The notes: generated from the letters alone by a model not told the origin. DNA of 64,000 nt from Mycobacterium sp. OTB74 (GCF_029892685.1 NZ_JARXVD010000011.1:124001-188000); one strand, 5' to 3'. Counted from the stretch's first letter, positions 25,919-36,176 are shown. Made by a program: numbers and translations.

Positions 25919-27091
25919 TTATGCCAGAGCCACGCCGAGCTCCTGGGCGAACACTTTGATCATGTGCTGTACACCAATTTCGTTGCGCCCGATGATCATG
26001 TGGTCGTGTTGCCCGTGCCTGACACCCTCTCCGCATTGGGGCAGCATCGCGAAGTCCTCGTCACGAACGGCTGCGTGAACGCCCTGGAACACGGCGTCGT
26101 AGCCGGCTCGCATGTCGTCGGTGGTTGCCGGCACGCGGCCCATCCAGCTGTGGCGTACGGTGCAGCGGGTCGGTTCACCGGCGGGCAGGATGTCGATGAT
26201 CTCTACGCCTACCGGGCTGTTGGCGAGGATGAGATTGGGATAGACCCAATAGATGACGCCCATGTTGGCCAACGGTTCCCGCGACGCTTGGGGATCGGTG
26301 TCGACGTTGGTGATCCAGTTGAACGGGAAGCCGATCCGATGGTGCTTGCCGAACTCGTCGTACACCATGGTGTTGGCCAGTGTGTTCTGGCCAATGAGGC
26401 TCTCGCCGTGGACATAAGGGAAGTGGTAGCCCTCAGCGAATGCTTCCAACGCCCCCTTCCATGACACGTCTGATGTGAACTCCCGTTCGGTGTGGTAGCC
26501 GTATGAATTGTATTGCCAGAGTGACAGTTCCGCGCCGAAGTCACCCAGGTGTGCGTCGAGGTCGATGGAAGCGTCGGCAGTCAGCACGGCCCAGATGAAG
26601 CCGTGACGCTCCTCGGATGGAAGTTCGACCAGGCCGTAATCCTTGGTGTCCATCGAGTCGAAGCCGGCTTTGCCCGGCACCATGAACAGTTCGCCGGTGT
26701 TCTTGTATGACCATGCGTGATAGGGACATACGAAGCGGGTGGAGTTGCCAGAACCGCACGCCGGCATGGCGCCACGATGGCGGCAGTAATTCAGCAGGAC
26801 GTGGCTGGTGCCGGTGCGGTCACGGGTAACGAGCAGTGAATCGCCCAGCACAGAGCGGACGACGTAATCGTTGGGTTCAGGGATCTGCGCCGACGGGACG
26901 ATGGCCAGCGGCACACGCCGCAGAATTTGGGACTCTTCGATCTCGGTGATCTTCGGGTCTCGGTAGTAGTGCAGCGGCACCCGCAATTCACGCTCGGCAA
27001 GGTCGGTCGTCTTGTCCTGTGCATGACGCAGGCCCCGCTGAGTCAGTGACTCGTCTGTGCCGCTCACCGGACCACTAGTTGTCGTTGCCAT
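25919..27091 (-). CDS. Rieske-type ring-hydroxylating oxygenase, alpha subunit
   Basis: 390 residues. The Rieske cluster motif is CRH (103-105) and CPYH (122-125); the mononuclear iron site is FAEGYHFPYVHG with two His. It would hydroxylate aromatic or other hydrophobic rings using electrons from a reductase not encoded here. ATG at 27091 is chosen because AAAGGAG lies upstream; the frame opens 20 codons earlier. Divergent from a TetR gene with a shared operator-like dyad between them. Confidence 0.9.
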   Translation of the reverse strand: MATTTSGPVSGTDESLTQRGLRHAQDKTTDLAERELRVPLHYYRDPKITEIEESQILRRVPLAIVPSAQIPEPNDYVVRSVLGDSLLVTRDRTGTSHVLLNYCRHRGAMPACGSGNSTRFVCPYHAWSYKNTGELFMVPGKAGFDSMDTKDYGLVELPSEERHGFIWAVLTADASIDLDAHLGDFGAELSLWQYNSYGYHTEREFTSDVSWKGALEAFAEGYHFPYVHGESLIGQNTLANTMVYDEFGKHHRIGFPFNWITNVDTDPQASREPLANMGVIYWVYPNLILANSPVGVEIIDILPAGEPTRCTVRHSWMGRVPATTDDMRAGYDAVFQGVHAAVRDEDFAMLPQCGEGVRHGQHDHMIIGRNEIGVQHMIKVFAQELGVALA

Positions 27092-27117
27092 CCCTGACTC
27101 CTTTAGATCGCCTTTGG

Positions 27118-27133
27118 TTGACCATACAGTCAA
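27118..27133. promoter_or_regulatory. operator-like dyad between Rieske and TetR genes
   Basis: TTGACCATACAGTCAA has 5-bp inverted ends (TTGAC/GTCAA). A related inverted copy (TTGTATTGTCAA) follows at 27140-27151. It sits 27 nt before the Rieske start and 50 nt before the TetR start. The core resembles the site upstream of the alcohol dehydrogenase (TTGGCCATACAGTAAG at 39980-39995). Confidence 0.5.
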
Positions 27134-27183
27134 GCTAGTTTGTATTGTCAAGATTCTCGCTTCCGTTGTGCGACGATCACCAG

Positions 27184-27807
27184 ATGCGACGGCATGGCTG
27201 GTCGGGCGATATCCCGGCTGATGACGAGGAGGCGATCTCGCGCATCATCGCGACAACCCGTCAAGCCATCGACAAACAGGGAACGGTGAGCGTGTCTGAG
27301 GTCGCCGATTCTCTCGGTGTCACAAGGCAAACCATCTACCGCTACTTCCCCACCCATGAGGCGCTGCTGGGCGGAACGGCGTTGGCCTCGGTCGACGGTT
27401 TTCTCGACCGGCTCGCGGCCCACCTTGGTTCGATCACCGATCCGACGGTCGCGGTCGTGGAGGGTATCGCGTACACCTATGAGCAATTGGCTACCGACCG
27501 ATACCTGAACCTGGTCTTTCAACCGGGCAAGGCCAGCGTGTTCACCGCGGGCATCACATCAGAGATGGCTGTAGCGTTCGGTCGACAGATCTTGCAACGA
27601 TTCGATGTTGATTGGGCCGCAGCGGGTTTCGCTGAATCGAAGCTGGACGAGTTGGTGGAGGTGATGCTCCGGACGCTCCAATCGCTGATCGTGGACCCTG
27701 GGCGGCCACCGCGCCACGGACCGGTTTTGCGCGAGTTTCTCGATGAGTGGATCGCCCCGTCAGTTCGGGCTCACGCCGTACCGAGGTCAACGTCGCGCAA
27801 ATCTTAA
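27184..27807 (+). CDS. TetR family transcriptional regulator
   Basis: 207 residues. The helix-turn-helix is SVSEVADSLGVTRQTIYRYF near residues 35-54. ATG at 27184 is chosen over an upstream TTG/GTG at 27145 because the latter overlaps the operator region. Divergent to the Rieske oxygenase and probably its repressor; similar sites before the SDR and alcohol dehydrogenase genes make it a candidate regulator of those as well. The C-terminal domain is of a type found with aromatic or lipid catabolism. Confidence 0.85.
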   Translation: MRRHGWSGDIPADDEEAISRIIATTRQAIDKQGTVSVSEVADSLGVTRQTIYRYFPTHEALLGGTALASVDGFLDRLAAHLGSITDPTVAVVEGIAYTYEQLATDRYLNLVFQPGKASVFTAGITSEMAVAFGRQILQRFDVDWAAAGFAESKLDELVEVMLRTLQSLIVDPGRPPRHGPVLREFLDEWIAPSVRAHAVPRSTSRKS

Positions 27808-27833
27808 GCCGCCGGTCGATGGCAGCTTTCGAA

Positions 27834-30200
27834 TCACTGCCGGGACATAGCGATTCGTGCCTGCGCGCGTTTGTTCTCTTCTTCGTCGTCGTGTTCGCCC
27901 GGCGCGGTGCTGATGGTGACTGTATCGACGGTGCCGGTGAACCCGAACGGCGACGAGTACATCTCGGTGACCGGCGAACCGGCGTTGCGTCCGACCACCA
28001 AGCCACCGCCGATCCCTATCGCGAGCGGAATCGTCACCGGGAAGTCGGCCTCGGCCACCACCTGCCCGTCGATGAGTAGCCGCGCGTGCCCGGGGGTTCC
28101 CTTACCGGCTTGCAAGTCGGGCGCTCCGGTCGGTTCGAACTCGTAGCGCAGGGTGTGCCTACCTGCACCAACGCGGGCCTGTGACGCCAGGTGCAGTTCG
28201 CGAACACCGACGTAGTTGTGCACGTAGTGCAATAGACCGTCCTGGATGAACAAGGTGTAGCCACCGACGTTGCTGCCGTGGCACATGACGACGCCCTCGT
28301 CGGTGTCGGAGAGTTCAACCTCAGCGGTGATCGAGTGGGCGCGATTGAGCACTTTGACCGCAACGTTTTCCGGCACGACCTGTGTGCCGGGACGGTAGAC
28401 GTAGGTGTCACGCGCGGCACTGATCTGGGGTCGCTCATCGGCGAAGCGCATGGTGCCCCGACTGTCCAGGGGCAGGACGTTGTACTTGCCCGCTTCGGTG
28501 TACCAGAGCGCGATCATCTCGATGAGCCGCGGACGCTCCTGGTCGGCAAGGTTGTTGGTTTCTGCGGGGTCGACGTCGACGTGGTACAGCTCCCAGCCGG
28601 TGGCATCCAGTTGCCGCAGAGCATCTTCCTTGAGTTCGAGCATGCCGAAGCTGACCCCGGCCTCGACGAAAGATGGTCCGGGAAAAGGACATACCGCTCG
28701 CCAACCGTCGTGGTAAAGCGACCGGTGAGCGAACATCTCGAAATACTGCGTGTGATGTTTGGTGGCCGCCTGCGCGTCGTCGAAGGTGTGCGCGAAACTG
28801 ACACCCTCGATGGGCGACTGGGTGACTCCGCGCACCGCCGCGGGCGGGTCGACAGCGAGCGCCTCCAATACCGTCGGCACCATGTCGATCACATGGCCGT
28901 ACTGATGGCGCAGTTCACCTTTGGCTTCGATACCTGCGGGCCAGTGCACAATGAAGCCGTCTGCGACACCGCCGCGGTAGGTTTCGCGCTTTCATCGGCG
29001 GAACGGGGTGTTACCCGCGAATGTCCAGCCCCACGAGTAGTGATTGAAGTGCTTCGGTCCGCCGAGCTCGTCGATCGCGGCCAAGTTCTGTGCGAGATCG
29101 TCGGGAACGTTGTTGAAGAACTTGTTTTCGTTGAGTGAGCCATGCGGGCCGCCCTCAGCGCTGGCCCCATTGTCCGAGATCACCATGATCAGCGTGTTGT
29201 CGAGTTGCCCAGTGGAATCGAGATAGTCCACCAGACGGCCGATCTGGTGGTCGGCGTGCTCGAAGTACCCGGCAAAGGCCTCCATCATCCGCGCGTACAG
29301 ACGCTTTTCATCATCGGCGAGCTCGTCCCACTGCGCCACGTCGGGATCGTGCGCCGACAACACCGCGTCTTCGGCGATGATGCCCTCCTGCTTCTGGCGG
29401 GCGAACACCTTCTCTCGATACGCATCCCAACCATCGTCAAACTGCCCGCGGTACTTGGCTATCCACTCAACAGGGGCCTGATGGGGCGCATGGTTCGCGC
29501 CGGTGGCGAAGTACAGGAAGAACGGCTTGTCGGGTGCGACCTGTCTGAGGTCGGCAATGAAGCTGATCGCTCGGTCGGCGAGATCTTCGGACAGGTGGTA
29601 GCCCTCGTCGGGCGTCGAGGGCGGCTCGACCTGGTGGTTGTCGAAGACCAGGTCCGGGTAGTACTGGTGGGTGTCGCCGCCGAGGAAGCCGTAGTAACGC
29701 TCGAAGCCCCGCCCCAGCGGCCAGCGGTCGTACGGGCCGGCGGCACTGATCTGTTCAGCCGGAGTCAGATGCCATTTCCCGATGCAATAGGTGGCGTAGC
29801 CGTGCGGGAGCAACATCTCCGACAGGAAACCGTTCTCGAACGGGATTGCCCCATTGGACCCCGGAAAGCCGGTGGACCCTTCCGTGATGCACGCCATGCC
29901 GTTGGAGTGGTGGTTGCGACCGGTCAAGATGCACGATCGCGACGGTGAGCACAGCGCCGTGGTGTGCATGTTGGTGTACAGCAAGCCGTTCTGCGCCAGC
30001 CGGTCCAGGTTGGGTGTGTTGATCGGTGATCCATAGCAACCGAACTGTCCATAGCCGGTGTCATCGAGCACGACGAACACGACGTTCGGTGCACCGGCCT
30101 AGGCCCGGTTCGGCTTGGGCCAAGCCGGGTCTGATTCGGCGATGGTCCGACCCACGCGCCCTGGAAACGCAGTGCCGGCTGCATATTCGGTCAAAGTCAT
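27834..30200 (-). pseudogene. AtsD-like sulfatase interrupted by two in-frame stops
   Basis: The frame from ATG 30200 to 27834 spans 789 codons, the length of mycobacterial AtsD-type arylsulfatases, and contains the signature LCSPSRSCILTGR and the metal motif VLDDTGYG. It is broken by TAG at 30099-30101 (codon 34) and TGA at 28992-28994 (codon 403), where the homologous context FRR_KRETYRGG expects Trp. No frameshift is seen. Either a young pseudogene or sequence errors. A start after the first stop could still give a 362-residue N-terminal piece. It is a homologue of 23093-25552 but lacks a visible signal peptide. Confidence 0.85.
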
Positions 30201-30333
30201 CGCACACCACTTCCTCGTCGTGACCACGTGCATCCGACACTACGGAGTGGCGAGCCTGGGCGTCCGAAAGTTCATCGAACCGCCAGCGGCCCGACGCCGG
30301 TCGCACACTGATCTCCCGGACGCGCGTCGACGC

Positions 30334-30956
30334 TTACCAGACGAACGGGATCAGCTTCCGGGTCCTGCGACAGTAGTCGGCGTATCCCGGTAGGGCACTT
30401 CGCAGTAGGTGTTCTTCGGCCGCGATCCGCCGCCGATAGGCCCGGCCCATCAGACCGGCAACCACGACGGTCGCAGGCACGCTTCGCGAAGCCAGCGATA
30501 AGCCGATCCACACCAACAGGGCACCGCTGTAACCGGGGTGACGAACCACTCGGTACGGGCCGGTGTCGACCACCTGTTGGCCCTGCGCGGCACGCAGGGT
30601 CCGGGTGTAGAAACCGCCAAGCGTACGCATGGACCACACCCGCACTGCCAGTCCACACGCTTGCACGACCAGCCCCGCGGCCGCCACCGCGGGGGCATCA
30701 CCGGCACGGGCAGTCGGCGCATCACCAGAGGAACACCACCGGCAAGCGCGGAGGACGCCAAGAGTAGGCGCGTAGTGCCCTCGTCGCCCGCAGACGCGTT
30801 CAGGCTGGAGGCGCTTCCGCGCCGACGCAGAAACAGCTCTTGAGCAAAGAAGCCTCCAGCAACGACGTACCCGGCTACCAGCCAGCCGTCAGTTCGGGAG
30901 CGGATGGACCCGGTGGACGGCGAAGCCTTCACAGACCCTGTACGCATGGCATTCAA
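30334..30956 (-). pseudogene. isoprenylcysteine carboxyl methyltransferase-like membrane protein, frameshifted
   Basis: The C-terminal frame (30687-30334) has the ICMT/PEMT signature: GLAVRVWSMRTLGGFYTRTL, then VVDTGPYRVVRHPGYSG and EEHLLRSALPGYADYCRR. The N-terminal membrane part lies in another frame (30956 to about 30690) with WLVAGYVVAGGFFAQELFL and a second helix. One indel near 30690-30735 would join them into a protein of about 200 residues, the family norm. Intact members methylate small or prenylated substrates in the membrane. The C-terminal piece could be translated alone from a GTG. Confidence 0.6.
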
Positions 30957-31182
30957 CGCTTTTCACGCGATGCCGCGACGAAAACAGCCATGTACGGCAA
31001 TGCTAGTCGAGCAGATCGGCGAACAACTCCCAGAAAGCGGAGCCGCCGCAGCCTGCGGTTGTGGATCGGCGCCTCTAGTGTTTGCCTCTGCCACGATCAA
31101 CGGACGAGTGGTGCGCCAACCCGACAGTGACGGCGTCGAGTCGACACAGCAGGCGTACCTGATCGCGCGAAAGCCCGCGTAG
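30904..31182 (+). CDS. hypothetical small protein
   Basis: 92 residues from an ATG with GGGAG upstream; GC-rich third positions in the second half. A CGCG motif (two Cys) sits near residue 51 in AAACGCGSAPL. No family recognised. It overlaps the first codons of the divergent methyltransferase relic by 53 bases, which weakens the case. Confidence 0.3.
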   Translation: MDPVDGEAFTDPVRMAFNAFHAMPRRKQPCTAMLVEQIGEQLPESGAAAACGCGSAPLVFASATINGRVVRQPDSDGVESTQQAYLIARKPA

Positions 31183-31316
31183 GGCAACGACTTACCCCGC
31201 AAAGCCGGACCCAGCTGAGAGCATTCAGTGCACTCGCCATCCGACGAGCTTGCGTGGTGCGGGAGCCCGTCGAGCGGCATCGAATGTGTTGGGTTGGATA
31301 CTTCCGCGATCTGCCG

Positions 31317-31907
31317 TTACGACGAGGCGGTAGCAGCGGGAAGGTCTACGGCGGCAAGGAAGGCGCGGACGCAGAGGTCGCGGAGTTGGTCGGGGGTAAC
31401 GGCGCGGTTGTCGAGCCAGTCGAGGATGGCGATGGTGACGAATCCGAGCCAAGCAGTGACCGCTATCTGGGTCGCGCCGTCGGTGGCCATGACTGCGGCC
31501 AGAGACGTCAGGATGCGGTCACGGTGAGCAATGGTGCGTGCGTGATGGATTTCCCGGAGATCGTTGTTGGTGAAAGCACCGCTTTGGGCGACTCGGAACC
31601 CGTCGGGGTAGCGCGCGGCGTAGTCGATGTAGATGTCCAGGCCGGCGGTGAGCTGCGCGAGCGGCGGCAGCAGTGGGTCGGGCGTGCTGGCGTGCAGCAG
31701 TTTCACACTTTCGTCTTCGACGATGGCCAGGTAGAAGGCGCGTTTGCTGGGGAAGTAGTGGTACAGCAGGCCGTAGGAAATTCCGGCGATCTCGGCGACT
31801 TCCTCAATCGATACGTCGTCGTAGGGGCGTTGCCCGAACAGCTTGGCGCCGATCTCGAGCAGCTGGGCGCGCCGCTGGGCTGTATTCAGACGCGTTCGCA
31901 CCCTCAC
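31317..31907 (-). CDS. TetR family regulator of the adjacent P450
   Basis: 196 residues. Helix-turn-helix about 12-58 with EVAEIAGISYGLLYHYFPSK. Divergent to the P450 at 31983; the 75-base gap holds two copies of an identical dyad (TATTGA-N7-TCAATA), one beside each start. This is the layout of a repressor that controls itself and the P450. Ligand unknown. Confidence 0.9.
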   Translation of the reverse strand: MRVRTRLNTAQRRAQLLEIGAKLFGQRPYDDVSIEEVAEIAGISYGLLYHYFPSKRAFYLAIVEDESVKLLHASTPDPLLPPLAQLTAGLDIYIDYAARYPDGFRVAQSGAFTNNDLREIHHARTIAHRDRILTSLAAVMATDGATQIAVTAWLGFVTIAILDWLDNRAVTPDQLRDLCVRAFLAAVDLPAATASS

Positions 31908-31911
31908 ATCC

Positions 31912-31966
31912 TATTGACATCGCCTCAATAACGTCGGCATCATGCCTTATTGATTCTGTGTCAATA
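31912..31966. promoter_or_regulatory. pair of identical dyad operators (TATTGA-N7-TCAATA)
   Basis: Two 19-bp sites, 31912-31930 and 31948-31966, each with perfect 6-bp half-sites TATTGA and TCAATA around a 7-base spacer that differs between them. Site starts are 36 bp apart. Exact repetition of the half-sites but not the spacer is strong evidence for protein binding, most likely by the flanking TetR protein. Confidence 0.75.
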
Positions 31967-31982
31967 GCCAGGAGGGCCAATC

Positions 31983-33410
31983 GTGGACACCGCCGCCATC
32001 CCCCATCCCCGGTATCGATTGCCATTGCTCGGCGATGTGGTCGGGCTGAACCCCCGTACTCCGGTCCAGTCGACGATGCAGATGGTGAGTGACCTGGGGC
32101 CGATCGCGGTGCGCAGACTGTTCGGAGTCGACATCGTTGTGGTGGGCGGAGCCGATCTGGTCGCCGACCTCAACGACGAGACGCGTTTTGCCAAGAACAC
32201 TGGTCTGCACATCTACGCGTTGCGCCAAATCGTCGGCGACGCATTATTCACCGCCGACAACGACGAGCCGAATTGGCAACTGGCCCATGAGATCCTGATG
32301 CCCGCGTTCACCCGCGAGGCCATGCTCGGTTACCACGCAACCATGCTGTCTGTTGCCCGCCAGCTACTGGCCCGCTGGGATCTCGCTGCGCAGCGCCACC
32401 AGCACGTCGACGTCAGCGCCGACATGACCCGCATGACACTGGAAACGATCGGGCGCACGGGATTCGGTTACCGGTTCGACGCGTTCGACCGCAACAGACC
32501 GCACCCCTTTGTCACCGCCATGAACCGGACCCTGAGCTACGGCAACTTCCCCGCCACCCGGTGGCTGGCGCCAATCCGCCGAGCCGTGGTCGGCTCGACG
32601 CGCCGACACAGAGCCGATGTCGCATTGTTGGAGCGCACCGTCGATGACGTTATCGCCGCCCGCCGCGCCGGAGCCACACCCGAGACACCCGATCTGCTCG
32701 ACCGGATGCTGCACACCGCACACCCAGATACCGGTGCCCGACTCGACCCGGTGAACATCCGCCAGCAGATCATCACCTTCGTGGTCGCCGGCCACGAAAC
32801 CACCTCCGGTGCATTGTCATTCGCTCTCTACTACCTCACGGCGAACCCACAGGCGATGGCACGGGCCCAGGCCGAGGTCGATGATCTTTGGGGCAGCGAC
32901 GAACCCGAGCCAGCATTCACCGACATCGCCAAACTGCGCTACGTACGCGCAGCCCTCGACGAGGCACTACGGCTGTGGCCCACTGTGCCCGCCTACCTTC
33001 GCGAAGCGCGGGCCGATACCGTCTTGGGCGGCCGGTACCGAATGCGTCAAGGGGACTGGGCGTTGGTGCTGCTGCCCCAAGCGCACCGCGACCCCAAAGT
33101 CTGGCCGGAACCCGACCAGTTCGATCCCGACCGATTCGCCCCCGGCCAAGCCAAAGCCCGACCTCCGCACGTCTACAAACCTTTCGGGACAGGCCAGCGC
33201 GCCTGCATTGGCCGCCAATTCGCTCTGCACGAAGCAGTACTCACGCTGGGTCTGCTCCTTCACCGCTACGACCTGTCGCCCAGCGACACCTACCGGCTGC
33301 AGATCGCTGAATCGCTCACGCTCAAACCCCGGGGCTTCCAGCTCCAACCCCGTCGCCGGAACCGTTCTCCGCACTCGTTCCCGACGCCGTCACTTTCGAA
33401 TGTCGGCTGA
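31983..33410 (+). CDS. cytochrome P450 (CYP102/CYP4-like type)
   Basis: 475 residues, longer than class I bacterial P450s and closer to fatty-acid hydroxylases of the BM3 heme-domain style. I-helix AGHETT at 269-274, ExxR (EALR) at 327-330, the WPEPDQFDPDRF meander, heme loop FGTGQRACIG at 401-410 with Cys408. The GTG has AGGAGG upstream. No reductase domain is fused. Controlled by paired operators and the divergent TetR. Probable role: hydroxylation of a fatty or other hydrophobic substrate. Confidence 0.93.
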   Translation: MDTAAIPHPRYRLPLLGDVVGLNPRTPVQSTMQMVSDLGPIAVRRLFGVDIVVVGGADLVADLNDETRFAKNTGLHIYALRQIVGDALFTADNDEPNWQLAHEILMPAFTREAMLGYHATMLSVARQLLARWDLAAQRHQHVDVSADMTRMTLETIGRTGFGYRFDAFDRNRPHPFVTAMNRTLSYGNFPATRWLAPIRRAVVGSTRRHRADVALLERTVDDVIAARRAGATPETPDLLDRMLHTAHPDTGARLDPVNIRQQIITFVVAGHETTSGALSFALYYLTANPQAMARAQAEVDDLWGSDEPEPAFTDIAKLRYVRAALDEALRLWPTVPAYLREARADTVLGGRYRMRQGDWALVLLPQAHRDPKVWPEPDQFDPDRFAPGQAKARPPHVYKPFGTGQRACIGRQFALHEAVLTLGLLLHRYDLSPSDTYRLQIAESLTLKPRGFQLQPRRRNRSPHSFPTPSLSNVG

Positions 33411-33649
33411 GATGCCCCGCCGGCTCGCCGGATCGAAATGACCGCTGGAGAGCTCTCTGCCGAGGAACGCCAAGCACAATGGCCCCGCACTCGCCTACAC
33501 CAGCCACTGGCGCCGATACGCCCGACGTGCACCTCCGTCCCGGACGATCCCCCTCTAGCGCTTGAGCCCATCAGGTCGTCGCCGCAGACTTTCCTGTGAT
33601 CCGACGTTTTGACGCCCTCCGACCGGGTCTGGCCTGGCACGCTGTATGA

Positions 33650-35149
33650 GTGCGAATCGCGATCGTAGGGGCGGGTATCGCCGGTCTGGCCAGCGCGAAA
33701 GTGTTAGACGGGGCTGGCCATGCGGTCGATGTGTTCGACCGGGTTGGCGATGTGGGCGGGGTATGGAGCGCGACCCGCAGCTATCCGGGATTGCGCAGCC
33801 AGAACAATAAACGCACCTACTGCTTCTCCGACTTTCCGATGCCGGACACCTACCCGCGCGTGCCCAGTGGCGCGCAGGTGCAGGCCTACCTGCAGAGCTA
33901 TGCCGGCTGGTTCGGTTTCGCAGACCGGATCCACCTTCGCACCGATGTCCTGAGCGCACGACCGGTACCCACCGGCGGCTGGTCACTGCAGCTCCATGAG
34001 CTCGCCGAAAACCGGCTCACCGACTACACGTGTGATCATCTGGTGGTTGCCAACGGCGTGTTCAGCACACCGGCCAGGCCCGATTACCCCGGCTACGATG
34101 GGTTCATCGCTGCCGGAGCACGAGTGTGTCACGCGACCGAATTCCGCTCTCTCAGAGACATTTACGGCGAGCATGTGGTGGTTGTCGGATACGGCAAATC
34201 CGCTTGCGACATCGCAGAGGCTGTCTCCGAGGTCGCCGCGTCCACCACTGTGGTCACTCGGCGGGTGTTATGGAAAATGCCGCGACGCGTGCGCGTGCTC
34301 GGCAACTACGAGAACCTGGCGTTGACCCGGTTGGGTGAAGCTGGGTTCGACTATCTGCGGCCGAATCGATTCGAGCGCTTCTACAACGGCCGTGGCCATC
34401 TGCTGCGCGACGTCGCCCTCGACGCGGTGCAGGCCTTGGTGAGCCGGCAGCTCGGGCTGCGGGCATTGGGGTTGGAACCTGACGGACCCTTCGAGGAGAT
34501 CGCGCAAAGCACTGCGAGCTTGGTCACCCAGGGATTTTTCGAAAAGGTCGGAACCGGGCTGATCACCGTTCACCGCGATGCCGAAATCACGCGCCTGTGC
34601 GACGGAAAAGACGTGGAGCTGTCTAACGGAACCCGGGTGCGCGCCGATGTTGTCGTGTGCGCCACAGGGTTTCACCAACAGGTGGATTTTTTCGACGGCT
34701 CGATCCGAGAACAGTTGACCGACCCCGAGGGCAATTTCCGGCTGTATCGGCAGATCCTGCCCACCACGGTGCCTGCTGTGACGTTCGCCGGATACAACTC
34801 ATCGATGGTCAGCGCACTGGGCGCCGAGATCGGGGCACTGTGGACAGCGGCCCTGCTCGAGGGTCGCCTGCAATTGCCCCGGCCCGAACAGCGCGAAGCC
34901 GATATCGATGCGCGGCTGACATGGATGCATCGCCGCACCGACGGCCATCATGCGCGCGGGGCACTCGTGGCGCCGTTCGACATACACAACCTCGACGAGA
35001 TGCTCAACGACTTGGGCGCCAACATCTCCCGGCTACGTCGGGCCCTGCAGTGGATCGCCCCCATCGATCCGCGGTCCTATCGAACAGCCGTCTATCGCCC
35101 ACCAAGGACGCCCCGGAGATCAGGATTAAAACCCACGAAACACAAGTGA
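33650..35149 (+). CDS. flavin-containing monooxygenase (FMO-like)
   Basis: 499 residues. The first FAD motif is GAGIAGL (residues 7-13), the second NADP motif is VVGYGKSACDIAEA near 178, and a late ATGFHQ is the FMO ATG motif. It lacks the full Baeyer-Villiger fingerprint of the homologue at 37303, so N- or S-oxygenation or an atypical Baeyer-Villiger role are both possible. GTG at 33650. It follows the P450 by 239 nt in the same direction and may be co-transcribed. Confidence 0.83.
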   Translation: MRIAIVGAGIAGLASAKVLDGAGHAVDVFDRVGDVGGVWSATRSYPGLRSQNNKRTYCFSDFPMPDTYPRVPSGAQVQAYLQSYAGWFGFADRIHLRTDVLSARPVPTGGWSLQLHELAENRLTDYTCDHLVVANGVFSTPARPDYPGYDGFIAAGARVCHATEFRSLRDIYGEHVVVVGYGKSACDIAEAVSEVAASTTVVTRRVLWKMPRRVRVLGNYENLALTRLGEAGFDYLRPNRFERFYNGRGHLLRDVALDAVQALVSRQLGLRALGLEPDGPFEEIAQSTASLVTQGFFEKVGTGLITVHRDAEITRLCDGKDVELSNGTRVRADVVVCATGFHQQVDFFDGSIREQLTDPEGNFRLYRQILPTTVPAVTFAGYNSSMVSALGAEIGALWTAALLEGRLQLPRPEQREADIDARLTWMHRRTDGHHARGALVAPFDIHNLDEMLNDLGANISRLRRALQWIAPIDPRSYRTAVYRPPRTPRRSGLKPTKHK

Positions 35150-35225
35150 GCATGACGCCACCCGCGGGCAGCGCACGATGAGCTGTGTTGCCCTCAAACA
35201 GGATTGAGGTTCTACGATTACAGCC

Positions 35226-35648
35226 GTGGCAGGACCCGATCGCCCGGCGTTCGATCAGCCCAGCGGTGACACCGAAACCGCTGTCCATGCGCTGCTGCAT
35301 GCATTGCAGCGCGGGTATGACACCGGGGCAGCCGACATGTACGACGAGTTGTTCGCCGAAGACATCCTGTGGGGTACACCGAAAGGACAGGTCGTTCGCG
35401 GGTTTGCCCTCCTCAATTCCGTCCACCGGCAGATGATGAGCGCACAGCCAGTCAAACTCACGTCGCGTTTCGAGATCGTCGCAACCACCAGTCCCACTCC
35501 CGGAGTGGTGGTAACCCAGATTCGCCGCCAAGCACTGCACGGGGGGTTCAGCGAGATGGCGATGTATGTGCTGACCAAGCGCGACGGCCAATGGTGGCTT
35601 GTCGCGGCGCAGAACACCCCTATTACTGACGTCCTCCCAGGCGGCTAA
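35226..35648 (+). CDS. SnoaL/NTF2-like protein (DUF4440-like)
   Basis: 140 residues with the cone-shaped alpha+beta barrel pattern: helix TAVHALLHALQRGYDTGAAD, MYDELFAEDILWGTPKG, and strands ending in DGQWWLVAAQNTP. Such proteins act as small isomerases, hydroxylation partners or scaffold proteins. GTG start. It lies between the FMO and a three-helix membrane protein on the same strand. Confidence 0.75.
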   Translation: MAGPDRPAFDQPSGDTETAVHALLHALQRGYDTGAADMYDELFAEDILWGTPKGQVVRGFALLNSVHRQMMSAQPVKLTSRFEIVATTSPTPGVVVTQIRRQALHGGFSEMAMYVLTKRDGQWWLVAAQNTPITDVLPGG

Positions 35649-35767
35649 TGGCACGCAGGCGGAAACGACGTTGCGGGATCAAGCGACCTGGAGATTGATC
35701 CACTACATATTCAGGCCGCTCTGACCGAAGCAACCGTGACAGCAGCAACCGATGAAAGGCTGACGGA

Positions 35768-36103
35768 GTGCGTGACTTCTACGCGACAATCGCGCAGGTG
35801 CTGCCGGTGGTGGTACTCGCGTTGGTGTTCGACACGAAATACTTCGAGCGGCTCGGCGACGAACCCGATCCCGCCCGCGCGGTAGCCAACCACACCATCT
35901 GGAAGATCGGGCTCATCCGCTGGTACACGCCGGTCGTGGCGTTCCTGATTCTTGCCGACACCGCGTTTTGTGTCGTCATGCTGACGAACCTGATCGCCGA
36001 CGCTACCTGGACACGTTGGGTCGCGGTGACCGGTGCAGGACTCGCCTTGGTAAATCTCTTTGGCCGCATATGGTTCATCGTCGACAGCGCAACGCGACGG
36101 TAG
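35768..36103 (+). CDS. hypothetical three-TM membrane protein
   Basis: 111 residues with hydrophobic segments near 8-21, 51-77 and 84-106. Typical of small actinobacterial membrane proteins without known role. GTG at 35768 with GAAAGG upstream. No family named. Confidence 0.6.
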   Translation: MRDFYATIAQVLPVVVLALVFDTKYFERLGDEPDPARAVANHTIWKIGLIRWYTPVVAFLILADTAFCVVMLTNLIADATWTRWVAVTGAGLALVNLFGRIWFIVDSATRR

Positions 36104-36176
36104 GTCATCCGCTTCGTACCGCATAGGCGCGTCAGCTTCCTCGGACTGCATGCCGGCGGCATCGCCTTCTCAAAAT

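Noticed and set aside
28992-28994. TGA in the sulfatase as a selenocysteine codon
   Set aside because: Homologous context expects Trp, no SECIS-like hairpin was seen, and a second stop (TAG) interrupts the same frame.
30904-31182. 92-residue ORF as a confident gene
   Set aside because: Listed only at low confidence since it overlaps a divergent relic and has no family match.
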